A program made the position numbers and the translations under genes. From JBMDXB01 sp048594975 (GTDB lineage: Bacteria > Acidobacteriota > Vicinamibacteria > Vicinamibacterales > 2-12-FULL-66-21), in NCBI GenBank assembly GCA_048594975.1, contig JBMDXQ010000125.1:17444-81443 (forward strand): DNA of 64,000 nt, written 5' to 3'. Shown here piece by piece: positions 54,637 through 63,980 of the stretch (position 1 is the first letter of the stretch; every line of letters begins with the position of its first letter). The notes under the pieces are model-generated. The model saw nothing but the letters and a program-made list of their open reading frames with translations, ran no database searches and was not told where the DNA came from.

Positions 54637-57051
54637 TCATTCGATCCGAAGCGCGGCGATGGGATCGACGCGCAAGGCGCGGCGTGCAGGCAGATACGTG
54701 GCCAGCAAGGCGACGCCGAGCAGCACGGCGGCGACGACGGCAAGGGTCAGCGGATCGGTCGCGCGCACGCCATACAGGAACGCCGCAATCAGACGGCCGG
54801 CGACGAGCGCGGCGCCGAGGCCGATGGCCGTGCCGATCGCCGCCAGGACCAGGCCTTCGCGCATCAGCGCCCCCAGTACCTGCCGCGGCCGTGCCCCAAG
54901 CGCCATGCGGATTCCGATCTCGCGCGTGCGCTGCGTCACCGAATAGCTGATCAGGCCGAACAGCCCGACCGCGGCCAGCACCAGCGCGAGCACGGCGAAG
55001 GTGCCGATCAGGATCGCCCGGAACCGCGGCTGCGCAAGCGATCGCCCGAGCGCCGCATCGAGCGTGGTCAGCTCGCCCGGCGGCAGATCCGGATCGATCT
55101 CCCGCAGCGTCGAGCGGACGAGCGACGCGATCGTCGACGGCGGCGCGGAACTGCGGACGATCACGTCGGTGAACGGCAGCGGAAACTGCGCGTAGGGGAT
55201 GTAGAGGATCGGCGGCGGCTCTTCCTTCAGCGAGAGCTGTCGGACGTCGCCGGCGATGCCGACCACGGTGCGCCAGGGAGCCTCCGCCGAGTCGTCGAAG
55301 CGCAGCCGCTTGCCGACCGCGTTCTCCCCCGGCCAGTACCTGCGCGCCAGCGCGACGTTCACGATCGCAACCTCCGGCGCCTTCGCGCCGTCCGAGTCCG
55401 CGAACGTGCGGCCCGCGAGCAGGGGGATCCCCATGGCCGCGAAGTAGCCGCCCGACACCGAGCCGATGTTGGCCGAGGCGCGATCGTCGGGACCGCGCGC
55501 CGGACGGCCCTCGATGATGAACGTTCCGGACGCGCGCATCCCGCCGAACGGGCGCGGGAAGCCCACCGCCGCCGCCTCGATCTCCGCCCGGGGGGCGATC
55601 GCGTCCACCAGCCGGCGGTACAGCTCGGTCTGGGCGTCGCCCGCGGGATATCGCGACTGCGGGATCATGAGCCCGACGAGCGAGACGTGGTCCGGCCGCA
55701 TGCCGGAGTCGGTACGGAGCAACCGCACAAAGCTGTTGAGCAGCAGCGCGGCCGAGGCGAGCAGCACCAGCGTCAGCGCGATCTCCGCGACGACGAGCGC
55801 CGCCCGCGCGCGCGCCCGTCCGCTGCCGCGCTCGCCCGCACGCTTCAGCGCGGCGGCGGCATCGGCACGCGACGCCTGCAGCGCCGGCATGGTGCCGAAC
55901 ACAATGCCGGCCGCCAGCGCCGCGACGAGCGTCACCGCGCTCACGACGTAATCGACGGAGATGGCATCGGCGCGGGGGATGCCTGCCGGGAGAACGCTGA
56001 CCAGCAGGCCGGTCAGCCAGGCAGCGAGCAGCAGGCCGGCGGCGCCGCCGGCGACACCGAGTGCGAGGCTCTCGACGAGCAGTTGCCGGACCAGCTGCCG
56101 CCGCCCGGCGCCGATCGCGGCGCGAATCGAGAGCTCCCGCTGCCGACCGGTCGCGCGCGCGATGAGCAGGCTGGACACGTTCGCGCAGGCGATGAGCAGC
56201 ACCAGACCCACGGCTGCCTGCATCAGCAGCAGCCCCGAGCGCACGTCGCCGACGATTTCCTCGCCGAGCGGCGCCAGGTCGAACGACTGCCGCTCCGCCG
56301 ACTCGCCGTGCTCCTTCTCGATCAGCGCGCCGACGCGCCGCAGGTCCTCGCGCGCCTGCTCCACGGTGACGCCGGCGCGGAGCCGTCCGAGCGCCTCGAA
56401 GTAGCGGACGCCGCGCTCGTTCTCGCCGGCGGGCGTCTCGACGGGCGACCGCGGCACCTCTCTCGTGGACAGCACCCAGATCCGCGCTCCTTCCGGCCAC
56501 GCGACCTGCGGCGGCGTCACGCCGGCGATGGTATGGGGCTCGCCGTCGACGCGCGGCCGCTGCCCGACCGCCTGCGCCGCGCCCCCGTACAGCCTCGCCG
56601 CCGCGTCGTGGCTCAACACGACCAGCCGCTCGCCCGGCGTCCCGTCGGTTGCGCGCGCGAACACGCGGCCGTGTGCGGCAGCCACGCCGAGGGCGTCGAA
56701 GAACTCGACGGTCACGAACGCCCCCTCGAGTTGCACCGGCTCGCCCGGCCGCGGCGCGACGGTGACGAGGATGCTGCGGTAGCCGGCCAGCGCGGCGAGC
56801 GACTGGTTGGCGCGCTGCAGGTCCCGGAAGTCGGCCGCCGAGTGCCCGCCGCGCGTGTCGTTAGCCGATGTCGTGTAGACGCGCACGATGCGGTCGGGCT
56901 CGCCGAAGGGCAGCGGCCGCAGCAGCACGCCGTTCACGACGCTGAAGATGGCGGTGTTGGCGCCGATCCCGAGCGCGAGCGTGACGACCGCGACGATCGT
57001 GAAGCCGGGACTCGCGGCCAGCGTTCGCAGCGCGTAGCGCAGATCGTTCAT
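54637..57051 (-). CDS. ADOP-family FtsX/MacB-like permease (3)
   Basis: Encodes 804 aa. N-terminal MNDLRYALRTLAASPGFTIV and helix ALGIGANTAIFSVVNGVLLRPLPF are canonical. The first FtsX block carries RATGRQRELSIRAAIGAGRRQLVRQLL, and the second RTREIGIRMALGARPRQVLGALM with the ending LPARRALRVDPIAALRIE. Its start overlaps by 4 bases the stop of a decayed carboxypeptidase-like remnant. No ATPase partner lies nearby. Together with the genes at 7496 and 24183 it makes three full-length members in 64 kb. Confidence 0.92.
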   Translation of the reverse strand: MNDLRYALRTLAASPGFTIVAVVTLALGIGANTAIFSVVNGVLLRPLPFGEPDRIVRVYTTSANDTRGGHSAADFRDLQRANQSLAALAGYRSILVTVAPRPGEPVQLEGAFVTVEFFDALGVAAAHGRVFARATDGTPGERLVVLSHDAAARLYGGAAQAVGQRPRVDGEPHTIAGVTPPQVAWPEGARIWVLSTREVPRSPVETPAGENERGVRYFEALGRLRAGVTVEQAREDLRRVGALIEKEHGESAERQSFDLAPLGEEIVGDVRSGLLLMQAAVGLVLLIACANVSSLLIARATGRQRELSIRAAIGAGRRQLVRQLLVESLALGVAGGAAGLLLAAWLTGLLVSVLPAGIPRADAISVDYVVSAVTLVAALAAGIVFGTMPALQASRADAAAALKRAGERGSGRARARAALVVAEIALTLVLLASAALLLNSFVRLLRTDSGMRPDHVSLVGLMIPQSRYPAGDAQTELYRRLVDAIAPRAEIEAAAVGFPRPFGGMRASGTFIIEGRPARGPDDRASANIGSVSGGYFAAMGIPLLAGRTFADSDGAKAPEVAIVNVALARRYWPGENAVGKRLRFDDSAEAPWRTVVGIAGDVRQLSLKEEPPPILYIPYAQFPLPFTDVIVRSSAPPSTIASLVRSTLREIDPDLPPGELTTLDAALGRSLAQPRFRAILIGTFAVLALVLAAVGLFGLISYSVTQRTREIGIRMALGARPRQVLGALMREGLVLAAIGTAIGLGAALVAGRLIAAFLYGVRATDPLTLAVVAAVLLGVALLATYLPARRALRVDPIAALRIE

Positions 57052-57440
57052 CGGGACAGTTTAAGGTCGATCGTCCTGGTCTCGCCCGCCGCGAGGGAGA
57101 CACCCGTCGTTCCGGCACGCAGCCCCTCGAGCAGTTCCGGATCGCCCGACTCCAGGTACTCCAGCGCGACCAGGAGGTACTGCTCGGGCGGCAGGCCGGT
57201 CAGTTTGAAACTGCCGCTCTGATCCGGCCGCGCGGTGCGGACGAACCGGGTGTACGCGCCACGCTTGCGGCTGTCGGAGGCGAAGGCTACCACGACGTAG
57301 TCGGTCGGCGCCTGGCCGTTCGCGCCACGCACCGTCCCGGTTACCGAGCCGACTCGCTGGGTCAACAGGAACTCCAGGCACGTGACGTCCTCTCCGGGCT
57401 TGACTCGATCGGGGTATCGGTGAGACCCGCTTCGTGGAGC
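57048..57440 (-). pseudogene. 3' remnant of a carboxypeptidase-regulatory-like protein, frameshifted
   Basis: The last ~120 residues are recognisable: VKPGEDVTCLEFLLTQRVGS then VTGTVRGANGQAPTDYVVVA, FVRTARPDQSGSFKLTGLPPEQYLLVALEYLESG, and the end ETRTIDLKLSR. Just upstream, TDTPIE continues the family pattern in another frame; restoring one base near 57,402 joins the frames (GAG TTC AAG has become GAG TC AAG). The N-terminal part is unrecognisable. The surviving 105-codon frame has a TTG at 57365 and overlaps the permease start, so it may still serve as a translated leader. Confidence 0.75.
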
Positions 57441-57631
57441 TTGCGCATGGAACCGCCTTGCGTCGTGTCATTGAGACTCCGGGGCGGCCGCTCCGCAGCG
57501 ATCCCGCCGCCGGGATTCCGCCGGCACGGCGGCGGTCTGCCGTCGGTAGGCGGTCACGCCTCCCGCCACCGGGCCGCTGGAGATGGCGGGTGAATTGCTT
57601 GATTAGACTGGGCCCGGCCGGAGTGAAGGCG

Positions 57632-58807
57632 ATGCGCCCTTGCCATCTGCTTGCCGTTTCCGGGGCGGCCGCGCTGCTTGCGGTTGCCGGGTGCGAGAAG
57701 TCCCCGGCCGAACCGACGCCGCCGCCCTCGCCGTCGTGCTCGTTCCAGCTCTCCGCGTCCACCAGCAGCTTCGGCTTCGAGGGCGGGACGGCGTCGATCA
57801 CCGTATCCACCGCGGCCGCATGCACCTGGTCGGCGCGCTCGGAGTCGCCGTGGGTGACGATCCAGTCCGGCGCCTCGGGGACCGGACCCGGAACGGTCGC
57901 CCTGGCCGTTGCCGCCAACGCGGAGGCCTCGGCACGCGAAGGCACGGTCCTCGTGGCCGGCCAGTCGATGAGGCTCACGCAACAGGGGCGCGCGCCCTGC
58001 GACTACTCCCTCGCTCCCGACGGCGCGCGCTTCGACGCGGACGGCGGCTCGGGGTCGCTGGCGCTGACGACCGCGGCGCACTGCGCGTGGACGGCGACGA
58101 CGAGCGATGGGTGGATCTCGCTCACCGTCGCGTCGGGAACGGGCAGCGGCGCCGTGAACTACACCGTCGCCGGGTGGTCGGGCGACGACGAACGCGCCGG
58201 GACGATTCGCGTCGGGACCGCCGTGACCACGATCCGCCAGTCGCGGGATCTGCGTACTTGCAGGTACGTCGTGACACCGACCGAGTTCGTCCTGCACTGG
58301 CACGGCGAGGGTGGCGACATCCACGTCTCTACCGACTCGGACTGCACGTGGACGGTCGCCGATTCGGCCGATTGGATCTCGACGCCCGGCGCCGAATCAC
58401 ACACCGGATCTGGCACGGCGGTTTTCGTCACGAGTATTTACCTGGTGAACGGCACGCGGCGCGCGCCGGTTGAGATCCGATGGCCGACCGCGACGGAGGG
58501 GCAGAACGTGTGGGTGACGCAGGAAGGCTGCCGCTACGGCGCCTACCCGACCAGCCTGACCTTCGCAGCCGGGGGCGGCAGCGAACACGTGTACGTCGTC
58601 ACGCAACCGGTCACGGTCAACTGCAACCTCGGGTGTCCATGGACGGCAGAACCCGCGGCGTCGTGGATACGCATCGCCTCGGGCAGCCCCGGCAGCGGCG
58701 ACGACCGGTTCCGCGTCGAGGTCGGCGCGAACAACAGCGGCGTCGCACGGTCGGGCACGATACGCGTCGGCGGACAGACAATCACGGTGTCACAGGCTGG
58801 ACTGTGA
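57632..58807 (+). CDS. Lipoprotein with four BACON-type domains
   Basis: Encodes 391 aa from ATG 57632. The lipobox LAVAGC places lipid-modified Cys21. Four immunoglobulin-like BACON repeats follow (~36-118, 123-204, 210-297, 300-391). Each has a Cys-x-Trp strand and a Trp-Ile/Val turn: CTWSARSESPWVTI, CAWTATTSDGWISL, CTWTVADSADWIST, CPWTAEPAASWIRI. Each ends in a strand such as GTIRVGGQTITVSQ. BACON domains are thought to bind carbohydrate or mucin or to act as spacers; here nothing else is attached, so it may be a surface adhesin-like protein. Confidence 0.88.
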   Translation: MRPCHLLAVSGAAALLAVAGCEKSPAEPTPPPSPSCSFQLSASTSSFGFEGGTASITVSTAAACTWSARSESPWVTIQSGASGTGPGTVALAVAANAEASAREGTVLVAGQSMRLTQQGRAPCDYSLAPDGARFDADGGSGSLALTTAAHCAWTATTSDGWISLTVASGTGSGAVNYTVAGWSGDDERAGTIRVGTAVTTIRQSRDLRTCRYVVTPTEFVLHWHGEGGDIHVSTDSDCTWTVADSADWISTPGAESHTGSGTAVFVTSIYLVNGTRRAPVEIRWPTATEGQNVWVTQEGCRYGAYPTSLTFAAGGGSEHVYVVTQPVTVNCNLGCPWTAEPAASWIRIASGSPGSGDDRFRVEVGANNSGVARSGTIRVGGQTITVSQAGL

Positions 58808-58963
58808 GCCCAGTGAAGTGGTCAGGGGTTGATTAAGTGGTAAGGGGCCCGGCCACGGGCAGACTGCTACCTTTCACCGGCCGTTTCCAATTACCATCTG
58901 CCGTGCAGGATTCCTCGTACACATCCTGTCTGTGCGCATTCGTTCACTGTCCCGGAGGGCGTG

Positions 58964-59800
58964 ATGCGACGACGTGATTTCTTGACGACGATGGCTGCGG
59001 CTGCCGCACTGCCGCACGTGACGGCACAGGGAGCCGACGCGGCTCCGGCGGCGACGCCGCCGCTGAAGCTGGGCCTCGCGTCCTACTCGGCGCGCAAGTT
59101 CCCGCTCGAGAAGTGCCTCGAGATGGCGAAGGCGATGGACGTCAAGTACATCAACTTCAAGGATGTCCACATTCCTCGCACCGACCCGCCGGCGGCGATC
59201 AGGGCGGCGCGCGCGAAGGTGGAGGCGGCCGGGCTGACGATCATGGGCGGCGGCACGATCTACATGAAGAACGATGAAGCGGCGATCCGAAAGGACTTCG
59301 AATACGCCCGCCTCGCCGGCATGCCGCTCATCGTCGCCGGCCCGAGCCTCGACTCGCTGGACACGGTGGAGAAGGTCGCGAAGGAACACAAGATCCGCGT
59401 CGCCATCCACAATCACGGGCCGGAGGACAAAGTCTTCCCGTCACCCTACGACGCCTACAAGGCGATCAAGGGTCGCGATCCGATCATGGGCCTGTGCGTG
59501 GATATCGGGCATACGGTCAGGACGGGCGTCGATCCGGCGAAGGCGGTGCTGGAACTGCGCGATCGCGTCTACGACATGCACGTGAAGGACCTTGCCGACT
59601 TGAAGGACCGCGACAGCCAGGTGATTGTGGGGAAGGGCGCGATCGACTTCCCGGCGCTGTTCCGAGCGCTGATCGCGATCAACTTCACGGGCCACGTGGC
59701 GCTCGAGTACGAGATTCACGAGAACGACCCGCTGCCCGGGATGCTGCAGTCGGTCGCCTACATGCGCGGGGTGCTGGCGGGGATCAGGGCGACGACATAG
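58964..59800 (+). CDS. Tat-exported sugar phosphate isomerase/epimerase-like TIM barrel (2)
   Basis: Encodes 278 aa from ATG 58964 (GGAGGG lies a few bases upstream; a GTG three bases earlier is in frame). The Tat-like MRRRDFLTTMAAAAALP leads to a barrel with LGLASYSARKFPLEKCLEMAK, VKYINFKDVHIP, a metal region IRVAIHNHGPEDK, CVDIGHTVRTGVDP and HVALEYEIHENDP. It is a short member of the xylose-isomerase-like family often found with Gfo/Idh/MocA oxidoreductases. It stands alone here. A GGTTCC array begins directly after its stop. Confidence 0.87.
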   Translation: MRRRDFLTTMAAAAALPHVTAQGADAAPAATPPLKLGLASYSARKFPLEKCLEMAKAMDVKYINFKDVHIPRTDPPAAIRAARAKVEAAGLTIMGGGTIYMKNDEAAIRKDFEYARLAGMPLIVAGPSLDSLDTVEKVAKEHKIRVAIHNHGPEDKVFPSPYDAYKAIKGRDPIMGLCVDIGHTVRTGVDPAKAVLELRDRVYDMHVKDLADLKDRDSQVIVGKGAIDFPALFRALIAINFTGHVALEYEIHENDPLPGMLQSVAYMRGVLAGIRATT

Positions 59801-59802
59801 AT

Positions 59803-59905
59803 TGGGTTCCGGGGGTTCCGGGAGTTCCAGGAACCCTCGGAACCGGAACGACGGAACCAACGGAACCTTTGCGGGAACCTACGGAACCTTCAAGGAACCC
59901 CGACC
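59803..59905. repeat. GGTTCC / GGAACC array at a convergent junction
   Basis: GGTTCC units on the left (59805-59830) are followed by about eight GGAACC/GGAACG units (to ~59900) spaced 7-13 bases. The two halves are complementary and could fold into a long hairpin. The array contains the stop codon of the minus-strand methyltransferase gene and begins at the stop of the isomerase gene. Confidence 0.8.
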
Positions 59906-60615
59906 CCCGCTGCCGCTGTCCGCGCCACGAACAGGCCGCGATCGGTCAGGCCAATCGGGTCGTGCTCGGCGTCGAGCCCGGCGCTCCGGAACGCGTCAAG
60001 CATCTCCGCCGGCGTGAACAGCCCGAGCTCGTGGACCTCCGACGCGCGCCGCGTCGAGGTGCCGTCCGTGATTTCGTAGTCGAAGCGGAGGCGGCAGAGC
60101 GGGCCGTCGACCTCCACGCGGCTGACGCGCGTGACCTGCACGCCCTCGCCCTCGACGGTATTCCGCACCACCCGCCCCAGATCGAGCTTGCCCGGCGGCA
60201 GCCACGGCTCGACGACGACGACGCCGCCGGGGGCGAGGTGCTCGCGGAAGCACCTGAGCGCCGAGCGGACGCGATCGAGCGTCTTCAGATAGGCAATCGA
60301 GCTGAACAGGCACGTGACGGCGTCGTAGCGCGGCTCGAGGTCGAAGTCGGCCATGTCCGCCTCGAAGAACCGGCCCTCGGGGTGCTTCGCGCTGGCGATG
60401 CGCACGAACGCCGGATCCAGGTCGAGCCCGTCGACCGCGAACCCGTCCGCCGCGAGGAGGCGCGCGTGCTCGCCCGTCCCGCAGCCCACGTCGAGAATCG
60501 TCCGGCACGCCGGATTCGCGCGACGGAGCACCCGCCCGAGTGCCTGCGCCTCGCCCTCGTAGTCCTTGAGGGTCGAGTAGAGCATGTCGTAGAGATCTGC
60601 CGACTCGGTGAACAT
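59890..60615 (-). CDS. Class I SAM-dependent methyltransferase
   Basis: Encodes 241 aa. Motif I is ILDVGCGTGEHARLLA (~40-55). VDGLDLDPAFVRIA gives the acidic loop that holds SAM, and FDLEPRYDAVTCLFSSIAYL (~90-109) is motif IV. The remainder (FREHLAPGGVVVVEPW) fits small-molecule methyltransferases. The substrate is unknown. The start is one base after the M2 peptidase stop, so the two are co-transcribed. The last residues (GVP, stop) are encoded in the GGTTCC array. Confidence 0.9.
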   Translation of the reverse strand: MFTESADLYDMLYSTLKDYEGEAQALGRVLRRANPACRTILDVGCGTGEHARLLAADGFAVDGLDLDPAFVRIASAKHPEGRFFEADMADFDLEPRYDAVTCLFSSIAYLKTLDRVRSALRCFREHLAPGGVVVVEPWLPPGKLDLGRVVRNTVEGEGVQVTRVSRVEVDGPLCRLRFDYEITDGTSTRRASEVHELGLFTPAEMLDAFRSAGLDAEHDPIGLTDRGLFVARTAAAGVGVP

Positions 60616-60616
60616 C

Positions 60617-62485
60617 TCACCACCCCATCTTCCGGCCGCGGTTCTGCTCGTCGAGCCACGTCTTGAGCGGCGCGAAGTACTCGAGCATCGCCGAGGCGTC
60701 CATCTCGCGCTGGCCGGTCAGCGCCTCGAGCGCGTCCGGCCACGGCTTCGACGCGCCGAGCGCCATCATCGCCTGCAGCCGCCGGCCCGCCTCGGCGTTG
60801 CCGTAGATCGAGCAGCGGTGCACGGGCGCCGTGCAGCCCGTCGCCTTCGCCAGCGCGCGGTGGAACTGGAACTGCAGGACCTGCGCGAGGAAATAGCGCG
60901 CGTACGGCGTGTTCGACGGCACGTGGAACTTCGCGCCGGGATCGAAGAACTCCTCGCCGCGCGGCGAGGGCGGCGCCACCCCCTGGTTCTTCAACTTGAG
61001 CTGCCACCAGGCCGCGTTGTAGCCGGCAGGCGGGATCGCGCCGGAGAACACCTGCCACCGCCACTGGTCCACGAGCAGGCCGAACGGCAGGAACGCCAGC
61101 CGATCGAGCGCGGCCTTCAGCAGCAGCCCCGTGTCGGCGGACGCGTCCGGCGCCCGGTCGAGCAGCCCGATCTTGACCAGGTACTCAGGCGTGACCGATA
61201 GCGCGATCGTGTCGCCCAGCGCCTCGTGGAAGCCGTCGTGGGCGCTGTCGCGGAACACCATCGGCAGCGTGTTGTAGGCGCGCTGGTAGTAGTTGTGCCC
61301 GAGCTCGTGGTGAATCGTCGAGAAGTCCTCGGCGGTCACGTCGATGCACATCTTGATGCGCAGGTCCTCGACGCTGTCCACGTTCCAGGCGCTCGCGTGG
61401 CACACGACCTCGCGGTCGCGCGGCTTCACGAACAACGACCGCTCCCAGAAGGTCCCGGGCAGCGGCGCAAAGCCCAGCGACGAGAAGAAGCGCTCGCCGA
61501 TCCGGACCATCTCCCGCGGATCGATCTTCTTCGCCTTCAACCGATCGGTCAGCGAGTAGGTCTGCCGGTCTCCCTCCGGCGCGAGCAGATCGTAGATGTT
61601 CGACCAGTCCTGCTGCCACAGATTCCCGAGCAGGTGTGCCGGGATGGGCCCGCCTTCCGGGACGGCCTCGCCGTACTTCGCCCGCAGGCGGGCTCGGGCG
61701 TAGGCGTGCAAGGAGAGGTACAGCGGCCGGAGCTGCTCCCAGAGGCGGTCGAGCTCCCAGGCGAACGTGTCGGACGGCATGTCGTACTTGCTCCGCCACA
61801 TCGCGCCGGTGTCCGCAACGCCGATCACTTTCGCGCCCCGGTTCGAGAGCTCGATGAAGCGCGTGTAGTCCTTTCGGAACGGCGGCGAAATCGTGTGCCA
61901 GCCCTCCCACACCTCGCGCAGGCGCGCCGGGTCGCGGCTCTCCGCGAGGATCTCGGTGATCTTCTCGACGTCGAGGCAGTCCTCCTCCGGCGGCGACGGG
62001 CCGGCGGACGGCCTCGGCGCAGCCGGCGGGCAGTACTTGCCGCTGCCGTAAGCGCTCTCCATCGATGCGAGCAGCCGCGTCAGCTCCTCGGCCTCCTTCG
62101 GATCCGGCGGCGCCGAGATCGTCAGCGAGTTCTTCAGGACGTACAGTTGCCGGCGATCGCCGGGCGAGACCTCCACCTTGTCGAAGCGGAAGGCCTCTTT
62201 GGCGAAGGCGGTCGTCGCATTCACCAGCGCCTCGTTCGCCTGCGCCGCGATGATCTCCGTGTCGGGTGTGATGTAGGTCGCCTGCGTCCAGCCGGCCCGG
62301 CTGGCAGCGTTTACCAGCTCGAGCAGCTCGGCGTTGACGTGCTCGAGAAACGCGCGCGCGCCTGCCGCGGTGGCCGGGAAGGACGCGGGCTGAGGCGCCG
62401 GCGTCGTGCCGGCCTGCCCGGCCGACGACACGAGCGTGAACGCGAGGAGGACGGAAAGACCAACACCGGATATTAGCCGCGCCAT
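60617..62485 (-). CDS. M2-family (ACE-like) peptidyl-dipeptidase, exported
   Basis: Encodes 622 aa from ATG 62485, giving the signal peptide MARLISGVGLSVLLAFTLVSS. The zinc site is IHHELGHNYYQ (His393, Glu394, His397), with the third ligand Glu421 in DGFHEALGD; this spacing and flanking sequence match angiotensin-converting-enzyme-type M2 peptidases. WQQDWSNIYDLL (~290-301) and the C-terminal QFHRALAKATGC also fit. It removes dipeptides from peptide C termini in the periplasm or outside. It is first in an operon with the methyltransferase. Confidence 0.93.
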   Translation of the reverse strand: MARLISGVGLSVLLAFTLVSSAGQAGTTPAPQPASFPATAAGARAFLEHVNAELLELVNAASRAGWTQATYITPDTEIIAAQANEALVNATTAFAKEAFRFDKVEVSPGDRRQLYVLKNSLTISAPPDPKEAEELTRLLASMESAYGSGKYCPPAAPRPSAGPSPPEEDCLDVEKITEILAESRDPARLREVWEGWHTISPPFRKDYTRFIELSNRGAKVIGVADTGAMWRSKYDMPSDTFAWELDRLWEQLRPLYLSLHAYARARLRAKYGEAVPEGGPIPAHLLGNLWQQDWSNIYDLLAPEGDRQTYSLTDRLKAKKIDPREMVRIGERFFSSLGFAPLPGTFWERSLFVKPRDREVVCHASAWNVDSVEDLRIKMCIDVTAEDFSTIHHELGHNYYQRAYNTLPMVFRDSAHDGFHEALGDTIALSVTPEYLVKIGLLDRAPDASADTGLLLKAALDRLAFLPFGLLVDQWRWQVFSGAIPPAGYNAAWWQLKLKNQGVAPPSPRGEEFFDPGAKFHVPSNTPYARYFLAQVLQFQFHRALAKATGCTAPVHRCSIYGNAEAGRRLQAMMALGASKPWPDALEALTGQREMDASAMLEYFAPLKTWLDEQNRGRKMGW

Positions 62486-62825
62486 GCGGCTATGGTAATC
62501 CGCCACGGCGGCGTTGCCGAAGCCGGCGCGGTTCGACTCCCGCGAAGCGGCCCCGACATCTCACCGGCGCTGCCTTGAGCGCGGTCAGCAAGACACCCGC
62601 GCGTGTCTCGAAATCCTGGTAGGAGCCGAAGGGCCGCGCGTCGCGCTCGCCGCGGATCCGGCCGCGAAGCGCCAGGTCGGACGTCAGCAGCGCCGGCTCC
62701 GGTCCGCCTGCGGCGTTGAGATCGAACTCGACCGGGAACGGCTCGCCGAGCGCACCCCACCCGCTGCAGGTTTCGCTGCCCGCCTACACCCAGGGGCGTC
62801 GCGGTCGCATGAATCCGGAATCTTC
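62486..62825. other. 340-base gap with a possible coding remnant
   Basis: On the minus strand an open frame ending at 62490 reads GALGEPFPVEFDLNAAGGPE, then ALRGRIRGERDARPFGSYQD, then FETRAGVLLTALKAAP. The composition is protein-like, but there is no start codon or ribosome site and an in-frame TAG closes it upstream. No family was recognised. It may be the debris of a gene. A T-arm-like GGTTCGACTCC near 62,537 does not fold into a tRNA. Confidence 0.35.
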
Positions 62826-63821
62826 CTACGGCGTTTTCGTCGGCGGCTTGTGGAACCCGCGCTCCACCGCGTCGGCCGGATCGGTCGAAACCGGATGATC
62901 GCGCCAGAGCCAGCGCATCATGTCGGGCAGGATCGCGCCGCCGTGCTTCTGGCTGTGTCGGCCGATCCCCCACAGGTAATTCAGGTCGTACCCTCTCTCG
63001 GTCAGCGCCCGCGCGAGGCGCACGTTCTGCAGGAACCAGTCGCGCGTTTCGTCGTAGGTGCCGCTGCGCCCGCGTTCCCGGTGGTCGTTGCGGCCGTCCT
63101 GCATGTAGATGCGAATTGGCTTCTTCGGGCCCTTGCGCACGACGTCCGCGTAGGCGTGGCCGCCGCGGATGTCCACGAAGCTGCCAATCAGGCTGAGCAC
63201 CTTGCGAAAGTGCTGCGGCCGTTCCCACGCCACGGTGAAGGCGGCAATCGCGCCGGAGCTCGCGCCGCCGATGCCGTGATGTTCCGGGTCCGTCGAGATG
63301 TTGTAGTCCTTCGCCACTGCGGGCAGCAGCTCCTCGACGATCACGCGCGCGTAGCGATCGTCCAGCGAGTTGTACTCGGTCGGCCGGTTCGTGCTGCGAT
63401 CGCCCCAGTCCTGCGGCGTCGGCTCCGGCTGTTCCGGGGTGCGTCCCGGGTTGATGAACACGGCGAGCATCACCGGCAGCTCGCGACGCCAGATCAGGTT
63501 GTCGAGGACGTTCGGGACGCGCAGGTCGCCCTCCATGTTCCTGAAGGCCTGTCCGTCGTTGAAGACCATCAGGCTCGCCGGCGCAGCCGGCGAATACTGG
63601 GCCGGCACGTAGATCCAGTAGGTGTGCTGCGTGCCCGGATAGGCCTGGCTGGGCAGCGTGAACGGCCCCTTCATCTCGCCCTTCGGAACACCCTCGCGCG
63701 GCAGGGAGTCGGGACCGAGCTGATAGAAGGCGTCGGGATTCGGTGGCTCTGGGAGCGATTGCTGCGCGTGAACAGCAGCGGCCGCAAGCGTTGCACCGGC
63801 AAGACAGGCAAGTCGTCTCAT
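62826..63821 (-). CDS. Exported alpha/beta-hydrolase esterase (Fes/Esterase-D-like)
   Basis: Encodes 331 aa. The signal peptide (MRRLACLAGATLAAAAVHAQ) is followed by the Esterase-D/enterochelin-esterase-like fold: TYWIYVPAQYSPAAPASLMVFNDGQAF, a lid region, then the nucleophile elbow GIGGASSGA (Gly186-Ala-Ser188-Ser-Gly190) and RIYMQDGRNDHRERG. The C-terminal His289 in GIGRHSQKHGG completes the likely triad. Relatives hydrolyse siderophore, feruloyl or acetyl-xylan esters. The substrate is not evident from context. Confidence 0.88.
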   Translation of the reverse strand: MRRLACLAGATLAAAAVHAQQSLPEPPNPDAFYQLGPDSLPREGVPKGEMKGPFTLPSQAYPGTQHTYWIYVPAQYSPAAPASLMVFNDGQAFRNMEGDLRVPNVLDNLIWRRELPVMLAVFINPGRTPEQPEPTPQDWGDRSTNRPTEYNSLDDRYARVIVEELLPAVAKDYNISTDPEHHGIGGASSGAIAAFTVAWERPQHFRKVLSLIGSFVDIRGGHAYADVVRKGPKKPIRIYMQDGRNDHRERGRSGTYDETRDWFLQNVRLARALTERGYDLNYLWGIGRHSQKHGGAILPDMMRWLWRDHPVSTDPADAVERGFHKPPTKTP

Positions 63822-63932
63822 GAACGTCCTCCGCGAGGCCGTAGGTCCGCGCCCAGTCTAACGCGGCACCTCGGCCGGCACTTCCTCACTGCGCGTGAAG
63901 CGCCGCTTTCCACGCGCTGCGCGCGCGGACGC

Positions 63933-63980
63933 CCCTTCGTCCCTCGACTCCGCTCGGGACGACCCTGAGCGTGCCGAAGG
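63933..63980. repeat. REP-like CTCGACTCCGCTCGGGACGA element
   Basis: The sequence CCCTCGACTCCGCTCGGGAC, then GACCCTGAGCGTGCCGAAGG, is an imperfect inverted repeat. It resembles a palindromic intergenic element seen in many high-GC bacterial genomes. It lies at the edge of the window, downstream of no visible gene. Confidence 0.5.

Noticed and set aside
62530..62560. Possible tRNA T-arm (GGTTCGACTCC)
   Set aside because: No matching acceptor, D or anticodon stem can be formed around it; pairing of the arm itself is only 4 bases.
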